A program made the translations under genes and the position numbers. The notes under the pieces were generated by a model, which worked only from the letters and a program-made list of their open reading frames with translations, ran no database searches and was not told the DNA's origin. 64,000 bases of DNA from Spinellus fusiger (Eukaryota > Mucoromycota > Mucoromycetes > Mucorales > Phycomycetaceae): assembly GCA_025094145.1 (NCBI GenBank), contig JALLLS010000068.1:124001-188000 (forward strand), given 5' to 3'. Shown here piece by piece: positions 25,675 through 36,109 of this stretch. Each line of letters opens with the position of its first letter. The first letter of the stretch is position 1.

Positions 25675-27934
25675 TTAATCGGTATCGCTCACAATAGCAT
25701 CTGCTACACCCTTCAACACTTCATCCTCTTTTTCTACAGCATCACGGATCTTATTGTCCGTTTCTTCCTTCTGCATGGCTTCTTTCATCTCACGTGTAGG
25801 TGGTAAACGTTCATTCTCCAAATCTGAACGTTTGGCATCCTCGAATGTTGTAATGGCTACAAAAGACATGGGGTGTATACAAATGTATGTAGGTAGTGTT
25901 TAGTTATGCTGCTGGTATGTGGTCTCCTCCTCTCCTTGGACCTACCGGACTTGATACCCTCTGCACCAAGAGCCAAAGTGCCTAGAGGAAGTCTTCCACC
26001 AGGTGCGAGAGATTTGAGTTCCATCACACGCTCTGAATTTTCACGCAAAACAGAGAAAACACGCGACATTTTACCAACAGCCAGAATTTTGCTGCGAATG
26101 ACTTGTCGGCGCTGTTCTGTATCATCTGTATTGGCCACAGGAAGAGTGATGGCTGGCTTATCTTCAAGTGCTAATGTATTTGCGTCCTCAGCCAGCTCTT
26201 CCTTGCTGCATATATTGAGAATGGCAATCAACATATCAGTGACTAGAGAACAAACAGTATGAGTTTAGGAGTAATTTACCACTACTTTATTGAACTTACT
26301 CTTTTCACCCACAAACGGCAGACTCCATGTAAACACATCCATAAAGTTGGGAAGCCAGTAAGGGTGGGGTGTGCAGTTGAATTGGCGAATGTTCATCACG
26401 TTGTTTTCATACTTGAGCACAGCAGCCTTGTTGTTATAGACATCCAAGTAGTTGGGTGCTGAGAAGATGGTCATGACAGCTGGGAATGATGTGGCTCTAC
26501 TCTTTCTGTACATTCGATATCTATAGAAATAGGATAGGTGAGCTCCCTCTTCTTCATCACAAAGCACTCTATTTGTCCATACTGTGTTCACATCTTCCTT
26601 ACCCAGCATCCTGGGCCTCGTGTGCTCGAATGATCGACAAGAGATTGTTACGTTCTAAGAATGCACATGTTGCAGCATAACTAGTGGTATATTCTCCTTT
26701 GTTAGACTATGGGCATTTCTAGCCTACATTCTACACAAATACCTGAAGAAGTAGGAGCATCCTCTGACATGGTTGTGAACAAATAGCTCGTTACTTGACT
26801 CCTGGCCAAAATCCTCCAAAGGATCAGCCCACAAAAGATCACACATCAAACCATGGGTAGGGGGTTCTCTGAATCTGTCAATCTGATGGATAGAGTATAG
26901 TATAAGTACAAGCAATAGAATACAATAGAGTCTTACAGTTTTGAAGTCCTCGAGCGTATGCAGGTCAGGAGAAAGACCACCATGGATACACAAGAACTGC
27001 TTATTCATGACTGCACCCAATGGTAGAGAACAAAAGGAGTCCATGCATGTATCATACACTTTCTCTGTGTACTTGTGTCTGCCTACAAAAACAAAACAGA
27101 AAAGGGTATTTGCTCCATGCGTATTCTTTTGTTGGAGAAAAAAAGCCAATCCTTAGGCCAATCCATTGCACTTACACTCGAGTTTAAATGTAAAATAGTC
27201 CGTCAAATGTCTGCATTCGTGGTTACCCCGGAGAAGGAAAAGACTCTTAGGATACCACATTTTCAACGTCCACAAATACAAGACACACTGTACAGTAGAG
27301 TTTTGCTTAATATTCTCATGCTTCTTCACCAAGAAAATAGTCTGCTCTCTCACTTACCTCAATGGAAAAGTAACCACGATCCACATAGTCACCCAGGAAG
27401 AGGTAGGTAGTATTGGCAGGATCCCCACCCACCTCAAACAACTTCATCAAGTCATAGTATTGGCCATGGACATCACCACACACTTATTGACTCCAAAGAT
27501 CAGCCACAGAAAAAAAAAGGTCTCCCGTGTGCAGCTCACTCTACCTGTGACTGGAGCATCCACTTCGAGAAGATTGGGTTCTGCCTTAAGTATCTCTGTT
27601 CCTTTCTCGAGAATATACATGGCTTGTTCTGCAGACAGACGTCCTTCGCGGTAGAAGTGATCTTTCAAGAAGGCAAGGTTGGGTAACCCAGGACGTTCTT
27701 TACTCCAGAACTCCTCGTCGGTTGGAATAGAGACAGCAGGTGGAGGAACATCTGGAGGGAGGAGTCAATGTCAACCCACGTGAGGCTATGCTTGCCTTTG
27801 ATCACTCTTTCTTTTGTGCTAGCTACTGTGCCATCTTCCATGGTGTAGATGGTGTAGTCTATACGTGGGATATCGGGTTTGTTCTGGAGGCGTTTCATCA
27901 CCGGGCTAATGTCCTTAGTAGTAGTGTCTTCCAT
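25675..27934 (-). CDS. CNA1: Calcineurin A, Ca2+/calmodulin-dependent phosphatase catalytic subunit
   Basis: About ten exons from the ATG at 27934 to the stop at 25675. Metallophosphatase signatures appear in order: [34 protein letters not shown], a [14 protein letters not shown] segment, [16 protein letters not shown], then [16 protein letters not shown]. They are followed by the calcineurin-specific [20 protein letters not shown], which leads into the CNB-binding helix. Downstream, [20 protein letters not shown] is the calmodulin-binding segment and the acidic C-terminus would hold the autoinhibitory region. Metal ligands and the catalytic His are present. It acts in the cytosol with calcineurin B in calcium-stress and morphogenesis signalling. 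The exon borders that I checked are GT-AG. Confidence 0.95.
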
Positions 27935-29263
27935 GGTGTTTATAAGCTTAGTGTTTTATTCTTCCTCAGTAATAAAAACAGGTGGCCTTTAAAGAAAGAA
28001 AGAAAGAAAGAAGGGTGAAGAGAGCAAAAAAAGTCAATAAAAGCAGGCAAATAAATACGAGGGCTCACTTTGTGATGCACTAAAACACTTGATGGGGAAT
28101 GGGAAAGCACTAAATCCGTCTCTCGTACGACACTTTCACCGGGAGATGGAGCAATATCCACACCCAACTCAAGCCCGCTTATTATTATTATTATTTTTTA
28201 TTTTTGCTAGGCCTGCAAATGGACGGAGAGACGACAAAGAAGAGTGATAGCACGGGTTTTGTATAGGAATTATCCGAGAAACTTGTTTTCATTCTTGGAG
28301 AACAAAGACATATAATCACATGAACAGGAGAATACAAACAAGGAAAGAAAAAGAAAAAGGAGATGGGTTGTTATTGTCTGTCGGTAAGCCTAAGCATAGA
28401 CACTCTTCTCTGTGGGTGTGTATCTCCATCTACTTTTTTACAGTAACAAGAGAGACTATTCACTACTGATACATTCCTTTCTTTTTCTCTTTTTCTCTGT
28501 TCTTCATTGTCCTCTTCAAATAGTATACCAATGTCTGTTGGAAAGAGCACAGTAGGATTAGATAGAATAAGAATAAGTGTATTTTTACACTATTCTCCAT
28601 TCGTGATGGATAATAAATAATAAATAATGAATAGGTGGTAGATGATATATGATAAATGAGAGAGAGCAAAGGATAAATATTAAGTAATATATGCCCACTC
28701 TAAACCTCAGGCATAACTATCAATGACTGTTCTTTGGCTCTATCTTTTTGTGAAAGAACGACAAAGGAGCTCATAGTACAAACCACAGCTAATATCCTTG
28801 TTTTATTTTATTCAAATGAAAATCAATACATTCTGTCACATAACTCACTCTACTGCAAGAGCATATTTCTTGTGATATGGCTTGTCTTGAAATGCTGGAT
28901 CGAGATATTCTGACCTTCTTATTGGTCTCTTAGGTTACCTATGGATAAAAAAAGAGTGTGAATGGTAGGAGTTATATGCTATTGATGAGTCGTCGATGAA
29001 ACTAGCCTTGACCAAGTACTATTGTGTACTGCTGCTGGCTTCTTTGTACACACAAGAGAGCCAATGTGTTACCTACAGCTAAATATACACCTCTTCTTAC
29101 TATTCCAAAGAGAATGACTACTACAAAACTGATGGATAGAGCCACTGAACCCACAGGACAACCCGGAAAGAGTGTAAGGAGTACATACAGAAAGGAGAAA
29201 AATAACTACTGTGTTTACTGTGTTTTAGTAAGAACAAAAATATAGACTATCTTTACAGTTCCA
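27935..29263. other. Intergenic, one doubtful coding fragment
   Basis: Mostly non-coding, with an AAAG microsatellite (about 27990-28012) and ATT runs. On the minus strand near 28846-28925 there is a stretch reading RPIRRSEYLDPAFQDKPYHK and ending in a stop, and upstream (29070-29200) a hydrophobic piece. These could be the last exons of a small membrane protein, but I could not find a clean splice joining them. I leave it uncalled. Confidence 0.35.
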
Positions 29264-29975
29264 AGGAATAAGTAACTAGACAAAAGATAAATTTCTATTT
29301 TTTATTCTTCAATAATAAAATAGAGGTCTTTTTCTTTTCTTTTAACTTATTCAAAAAATGACCTCAAGCAATAGAAATAAGCAGGCTATTAGTCAAGAAC
29401 ATGAAGAGAGTCCCACCAAAAGAAGAGAACATAGTTTGTTTATTAGAGGTCAAATCACAGGACAACAGAAAATACATGATACTTATCAAGAGATTGCTGA
29501 CGATCTTGACCTCCCAAAGAGCACAGGAACATATAGTAGATGGTACAAACAAGAGAGGTGTATGATTCAATGGTTTGATTTTTGGCCTGCACAAAGTCCA
29601 GATCTTAACCCAATTGAGCATGTCTGGGCTTATCTTGAGAAGAAGATCAAGCTTCATTGAAAAAGCATAACCAATGCAAAACAGCTTGAACGATGCTTGT
29701 GTAGTAAATAGCAGAAGATGTCAAATGAATTTATGGGAAATTTAGTGGATAGTATGCCAAAGAGGTGCTATGCTGTGATGGAGAATAAAGGCTTTGCTAC
29801 AAAGTACTAAGTAATATATTTATTATGAAGATGTAGACAATCATCTAAAGAATGACTACCATAAATATTATGTTATTCCATGAACCTTTTATTATGAACA
29901 TCTTTGACTGATAGATATGCCTTTATTTCTCAAAATAAAATAAATTGATTTTTTGTTTAGTCATTTATTACATGG
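29264..29975 (+). mobile_element. Internally deleted Tc1-type element
   Basis: Terminal repeats (ATAAGTAACTAGACAAAAGA near 29268 and its diverged complement near 29960) enclose about 0.7 kb. The ORF at 29358-29660 fuses an HTH region (DTYQEIADDLDLPKSTGTYS) directly to WPAQSPDLNPIEHVWAYLEK, so the segment with the first two catalytic Asp residues is missing. It therefore cannot encode an active transposase. The same junction is seen in the two IR2 copies. Confidence 0.85.
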
Positions 29976-31394
29976 GACCGTATTTGGGAGTATTTTGTCT
30001 CTCACTAAACTTCACCCTTCTTATATCCAAACCCTGTTAGAGAATAGAATATGAAAAATAAAAGCAATGCCACAAGTGTTCTTTGCAGACAAATACAATA
30101 AGCACTAAAAAATAAAATGAAATAAAATAAAATAAAATGAAATAAAGAGCAGAAGATAACCGTATATATTCTTTGAAATAGTAATAATAAAATGTTTCTT
30201 CTAGTCTTCACTTACTTTTATAAGGTCGTTTCATACAGTGAAAGCATAACGGTGGGAAAACATATATGAAGTCGCATGATACCATAAGCGAATATCTGTC
30301 GAATAGACCCCTTTCTTATGATCTACTGCAATGTTCAGTGTACAGACCAAGGATAAATCAGATATAAATTAAATATATATTTATAAAGAACGATTATAAA
30401 CTTTTAATACAACTAAAAGATAGATCACCATGATTCATTCACCAGTATAGTTTGAAATAGAATTATAGATTGATGTCTATATCTTAGATCAATTGAAAGG
30501 CATCTTCAAATACATACTTTATAAACACTTTTTCTCCTAGGCACTTTCTACTTATTATTATTTTTAAGTATAGTCCAGCAGATGTCATATTTTAATTATC
30601 CTACGGTGACCCCTTAAGTATTTCTTTACAGACCAAGGTGCTGAGAACATATAAGGGTAAGATCCAGGGATTCGTCATTCTGAGCACATAATACAAAGCA
30701 TGCTTTTGTATTATTTGTTGACTATTATCTATCTGTTGGTGTCATAGATTAGACTAACGAATGTCTTAATACTATATATTCTTTACTGATTAAAAATTAT
30801 ATATATTCATCTCTATTGCTTTCACATTTATACTCTAAATAAAAATATGCACACAGTTTTACCTATGTCTTAGTAAATTATAAATAAATTGTTATAATGA
30901 AGAGGAAAAAAGCACTTGTATTAAATACCATACAATCACACACTATGGTATAAACTGTAGTGTAGAAGAGAACATAGAAGAAGTATGTAGAAATAGTGCA
31001 TTTGATTCCTACTATTTACTTGAGATAAGCCTAAACCCCCCTGTTTTGGCTACTCACAAATAGTTCTTACTCCTTAACATAATAACCGCTATTTTAATAC
31101 TGTCATTGATGCACTGGAAATTAGTTTATCACTATGGTCTTTTAACGAGAAGCTTCAGCTTTATCTCAATCTGAGGAGAAAATGCTAGTAGAATGCAGTA
31201 TTCTCAACAGATACTTTTTATTATCAATTCATGATAAGCCAAAGATGATTTTTAAATAAATAAATAAATAGTATTGGTTATTAGAATAGAAAACATCCCT
31301 AATTTATTATAATGTAGAAAGTATCTTGAATACTTTAAATGCCAAGGTTCATGCTCATACAGGTCTATAATAGGTACAGAGAAGTGTATAGTCT
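29976..31394. other. Intergenic, no gene seen
   Basis: AT-rich, with an AAAAT microsatellite at about 30110-30145 and AATA repeats near 31255. No supported coding region. Confidence 0.55.
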
Positions 31395-32000
31395 TCATTT
31401 AAAAAGCTTCATGTCTTCCTTGAACTGGGACTTTTCAGCATTAAGACGAAGATGGTTTTGAACAACAGCTGCGGAGAGATCACTTCCACCTGGAGCCTTT
31501 TGAATAGTACCAAGAGCTTTTGATTCTTGCTTTGCTTTGACAGCTTTAAAACGAGTGAGACCAACATTGCTACCGGTGAATCCAGCTTGGCGCTTATTGA
31601 AGTGAGCTTTGTTATTAGCACCGGCACTGGCACCGGCACTGGCACCGACACCCGCACCGACACCGGCACTGGCACCAGTACTGGCACCAGCAGAATGACC
31701 GTTATGCTCAACTTTAGCACCAAGATTAACATTCATATCATGACCACCATAAACAACACCATAAGAGACAGGAACAGCATTAGCAACACTAGTAGCAGCA
31801 TTCTTGGCGGCATTCTCAACACTATCAACAGTATCTACTGTATCATCACGAACAATACTAAGAGTGCTGCTAGCGATGTCAGTCACCTCAGCAACAGTAC
31901 CGCTGACATCAGCATTAGCTGATTGATGAAGTGGGGAGGCCTGGACACCAACAGCGATAAGACAGGCGACAACAGTAATTGTAGATAATTTGAGATGCAT
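31395..32000 (-). CDS. Secreted Gly/Ala/Ser-repeat protein, unknown function
   Basis: A single-exon ORF of 201 residues. MHLKLSTITVVACLIAVGVQ is a signal peptide, with likely cleavage after VQA. The middle carries a low-complexity block (GASTGASAGVGAGVGASAG) encoded by a near-perfect GCACTGGCACCG-type DNA repeat. A basic stretch (FNKRQAG, a possible KR processing site) and a Lys-rich, amphipathic C-terminus follow. I do not recognise a family. Higher GC than its flanks and a good TATA box suggest a well-expressed secreted or cell-surface product. It could be a structural wall protein or an effector-like protein; there is nothing to decide between them. Confidence 0.8.
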   Translation of the reverse strand: MHLKLSTITVVACLIAVGVQASPLHQSANADVSGTVAEVTDIASSTLSIVRDDTVDTVDSVENAAKNAATSVANAVPVSYGVVYGGHDMNVNLGAKVEHNGHSAGASTGASAGVGAGVGASAGASAGANNKAHFNKRQAGFTGSNVGLTRFKAVKAKQESKALGTIQKAPGGSDLSAAVVQNHLRLNAEKSQFKEDMKLFK

Positions 32001-32060
32001 GATGAAATGTAAAGGCTAGAGAATAAGACACAATGATAATTCAAGAATGGTCAAGAGTGA

Positions 32061-32074
32061 GGTCTTATATAGTT
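32061..32074 (-). promoter_or_regulatory. TATA box of the Gly/Ala/Ser-repeat gene
   Basis: Reads AACTATATAAGACC on the minus strand, about 60 bp upstream of the ATG at 32000. Confidence 0.55.
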
Positions 32075-33563
32075 GCCATGGACAGATACCTTGGAGAAAA
32101 ACTATACACAGGGCACGGAATTTTCCCCTAATAACATCTTACTTCTCCTACACTCCTTGATATCATTAGTAATTACACTCAATCCCGGTATGTCTCTCTG
32201 TTTGATTAATACTCTATCACCTTGAATGGTTTTTAAAACCCCATACTACCCCAACCTATGCTTAACAACTTTCCTAGACACATCAAGCAGACTTATTAAC
32301 TATATCTTTAGTTTCAATTCATTTATTTTCCCTGATATCAATTTACGCAATATATTTTATTCAATGAGTCTCAAACCAAGACAATGTCTACGACTATAGT
32401 ATTTACTAAGTAGTATAGTTGATGGATGTACTAGATAAAATATGATGGCTATTCAATCCTATGGCTTGAGTTGCTATCATAAAGAAAAGCATAAACAGTA
32501 CATCAATGAAATTTTATTAAAATTATAAGCAGTGATTTTCTATAAGTTTTTCTAATAAACTGTAATGGAAGCTCATAAGAGATAGTGATGATTGGTGTAT
32601 GTCAATGAAGTTAAACATGGGCTTTCTACCAAATGGATTGACCTTCAAAAGAGTGCTAATAATAATATTCTATAAGATGACTTTATTGGTAAGAATATGG
32701 GGTGTACATACACAGCAAATATTAACATAAACCATAATAGAGGTATAGGTGTCCTGGAGACTTATTACCCTGATGTTTGTACTCGATCATAATTAAATTT
32801 CAGACTTAGTCAATGTCTTGCACAGAAGAGTACTGTTATTCATATTTTAAATGCAGAAATATAGCAGAAGACACCAATAGCATTGAAGCAGTGTTCAATT
32901 AGCATCCATAAAACCAGGCTTTGTATTCAATTAATCATTATTAGGCCTAATTGAATAAGTTTATTGATAAGAATAAAGCCTTATATACCAGTAATTAATA
33001 GTTGAATGAGCTTGAAGTGCCACTCCCATAGTCATCTTTCTTGCAATCTTTAGACAAGAAGATACTACTTTAGAATTATTTGTGTGTATAAGCTATGCTA
33101 ATTGATACTAAAGACGCTTTTGAAACATTCGTTAACTATTACTATTAGCTTATAGATAATGGTACTATTTACATGCACTGAATGTGTTCATCTGTCTCTT
33201 GTGTTTTACAAGCTATTTCTGACCGGCTGAATGAATGTGATTGTTAAATGCAGAGGATCTCACAGACTGTTATATCTTGTTGTTTGAAAGTTAGAACCTA
33301 TTTTTTCAAGTTGTTATATATTCGATTTGCTCAAATCTAAATAGCCTTTTGTATTCATGTAGCCCTACAATCTTCTTTGGCTAAAATAGTCTTTAATAAT
33401 GACTCTATGAGATATCATCCATTTATAATGTATATACATTAATAGCTTCATTTATCTATTTCTATATTATGCTTAAACTTATTTATTTGTATTATCATAA
33501 TATAATTTATACAAAACATTATAGATCACAGAATTTTAATAGTAATAGTTCTTCGGTTTAAAT
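32075..33563. other. Intergenic, no gene seen
   Basis: AT-rich non-coding DNA; nothing recognisable in either strand. Confidence 0.55.
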
Positions 33564-33905
33564 TAAAGTGACCCTCAATAAGTAACCACCCTTTTTCAAA
33601 TTCGGATTTCCTTTTCGATATATGCTTTTATTAATAGTGTTATAACTTTATGAATTCATTAGATAAATAAAAAGAGTGTTTTAAATACAAAACAGTAATT
33701 TTATATATAGGTTAATTAGTAACTACCATTAGTCTTTGGCACCTACCACAGCCTGACATCTCCGCCCTATGCTGGTGATGAGGTTGTATGTTACTTCCTT
33801 TGATATTTTACCTTATTCCAGCATCTGGGCAGCCTCCAACTTTTGTTTAGTGGAATAGTTTATGTCCTTCTTAATGGTCTTTTTGAGGTGGATCCACCAG
33901 AATCA
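33564..33905 (-). mobile_element. 3' fragment of a TAAAGTGACC-type Tc1 element
   Basis: Begins with TAAAGTGACC at 33564. The minus strand resembles the last part of the transposase in the IR1 spacer (region equivalent to the IEHLW to DAKGGH end), with multiple stops. The other end of the element is missing. Confidence 0.7.
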
Positions 33906-35127
33906 ACACTCCATTTTCTTCTTTGTAAGAAGAAGCTTTATCACTGTACTGAATGAATAATGTAGGCTTTTTATATCCCAAGACAAGGACTAGAGTGTTA
34001 GTGAAAAGCCTAGAATAAAATATTGGTTTTTCGACAAGAACAGAAAAGGCAGAAAAGAGAAGAAAAAAATGGAGGCAAAGTGGCTAATTAATAATAAAAC
34101 TTCTTTTATCTTTATTATTAAAATTATGATGGCTGTTAATGCAAATGTTACAAATATCGAAATCATTCCAAGTAATAGTATCACTAATGGTGTTGTTGAT
34201 GTCATTCTCACTGCTATCACTACCTTTATTGTTACTTATTATTATTACCAGTATGAATAATAAAATACTGAACATATCCTTATCAGAACTAATTATTATC
34301 TCTACAATAGATTTGTTATAAACCCTCACCCCTGTTTTCTCAGTAATAATAAAGAGCATTTATCTCACTATAAAGATCATTGCTATTAAATTTTCACTGT
34401 TCTTAAGTAACTATAAGATAAATAGGGTATCCTTTTCTTTCTTTCTATTAATAACATTTTAATAGTTGATCTACCATCAATATCTGTTTCTTATCAGACA
34501 ATAATGACAAACACTCTATTCTATTGGCCAATAAAAACAATAGTAAAAATAGACACTACACATCAGGAGATTTTTCTGGCCTTTAAGCGGGGATATATAT
34601 TTCCTTATAAGTCACAATAAAATTTCTTTTTGTGTAACTGTGTTTTAAATCAAAAAGTTTACAAGTATCTGTAATAAAGGGGCACTGTGGTTATCAACAA
34701 GACCACTAGAGAGATAAATGTATAGATGTTTGGTCTCTAGCAGGGACTAAAAAATAGAGTGTTAGTACAAAGGCTTGTATAGGGAAATCAGAGAAGGTAC
34801 ATGAACAGAGACACAACACACGATTTGAGTACAACGGGTAACTAGGTAACTGTTCTTTAAGCAATTCTTTTTCTTTTTAAAATGTTGTTGTAGTCTACAT
34901 TACTTTGGTAGTTCTGATTAAGCAAATGGCTTGTGAAATTTCGTTTTGTTCTCTTCTGTTTGGATATTAATACCTGCTAATTACACTGTCTGTTGTTCTT
35001 CATAACTTATACCCTCTTTATTTTGTTTGCCTTTGTCTGGCATATAAACCAACAGTTGTGATCTGGTGAGTGTATGGTTGTTATGTCTGACATGTTATTC
35101 AGTTTCTATTGTATATTCTTTTACTAT
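33906..35127. other. Intergenic, no gene supported
   Basis: AT-rich. Short overlapping Ile/Asn-rich ORFs around 34070-34360 on both strands look like chance products of base composition. Confidence 0.5.
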
Positions 35128-35725
35128 AATAAACCCAGTGAATCCGTTAAAAAGGCAAAGGCAAGAAGAAGGTACCAGTGCAAGGGTAATACGACATACA
35201 TAGAGAGTACATTAATACATCTCGAACTAACTATTTTTACTATTATTTTATTATTGAAAAGGGGTATTGGCACCTAGAAAGATTGGAGTACGATCCTACC
35301 AAGCTGCCTGTAATTGCTTATGGCACAGGAATAAAGGCAAAAGATGCTGTCAAGTTTAAAGGTCATCGTGTTGGTTTGACGAGAGTTTTATATCAATCAT
35401 TGAAAAAGAGACAAAAGAATGGAGATCTTCTTATGGCTGATGTTGATGAGTTCCGAGCATCAAGAGTAAGCATAATTGACTTCTCACCCAATATGAAAAG
35501 CTCTTCTAACAGTTACTCTGTTTTATTTTTATTCTCAAGATCTGCCACACTTATAACACAAATAACCTTACCGAGGTATTAGTGAATTTCAACAGTATCC
35601 ACGCTTGCCAAAGTTGTGGAATTTTTTGGAACAGAAATGTGAATGCATCAAAGAATATCTATACAATTTCAGAAGAGGGATTAAAGGGTCGCCACCGACC
35701 AGCTTCATTCTGTAGAAAAGAATAG
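35128..35725 (+). pseudogene. TnpB/Fanzor-like protein, C-terminal remnant
   Basis: Three in-frame pieces, splitting at 35185/35278 and 35465/35540 with GT-AG junctions, encode a basic segment, then LPVIAYGTGIKAKDAVKFKG, DVDEFRASRICHTYNTNNLT, ACQSCGIFWNRNVNASKNIY, and end at 35725. A DEFRxS strand, a Cys-pair zinc ribbon and the W-N-R-D-x-N-A-A-x-N block are the C-terminal hallmarks of TnpB and its eukaryotic Fanzor relatives, RNA-guided nucleases. Here the second Cys of the first pair is Tyr and the RuvC-III Asp is Asn (NRNVNASKN). The N-terminal two thirds are absent. It is a dead 3' remnant; the family call is by motif only. Confidence 0.55.
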
Positions 35726-35744
35726 ATATTCTTTGATGCATTCA
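35640..35744. repeat. 23-bp perfect inverted repeat at the Fanzor-like 3' end
   Basis: 35640-35662 (starting TGAATGCATCAAAGAATATC) is the exact reverse complement of 35722-35744, with a 59-nt loop. The left arm lies in the RuvC-III coding block and the right arm covers the stop codon. Confidence 0.9.
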
Positions 35745-36109
35745 TATTATATATCGCCACATCAAAAGTGGTTTCCTCCGGGATTCAGATATCTACAGGT
35801 AAATCTACATAATAATCTTTATTTAAAAACCAACATGAATACATCTTAATCTATTTTTGCCCCTCAAATCGATGTGTCATTTTTAAACAATTGTAGTTTG
35901 ACTATTTCCTTTTATATCCTAGAGATCTCCTGGTGTGTAAATAGGTAGTTCTTCATTGTCGTAGTTCTAATCGGACAATTGACCACCTCTTTTTCTTTTT
36001 TAAATGAGGGATAAAGTGACGTAGACAATGATCAGCCAATCGCAGTATGACATGGAATACAAGGAGATAATATACGTTCGACTCCACAGTGAACGGTTGA
36101 CTTGTCACC
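35745..36109. other. Intergenic, SEC63 upstream region
   Basis: AT-rich with no gene. A CCAAT box (GCCAATCGCAG) lies near 36033-36045, about 70 bp before the SEC63 ATG; its role is inferred from position only. Confidence 0.4.

Noticed and set aside
34069..34359. Overlapping Ile/Asn-rich ORFs on both strands
   Set aside because: Low-complexity AT-rich DNA, no conserved motif, opposite-strand ORFs equally long.
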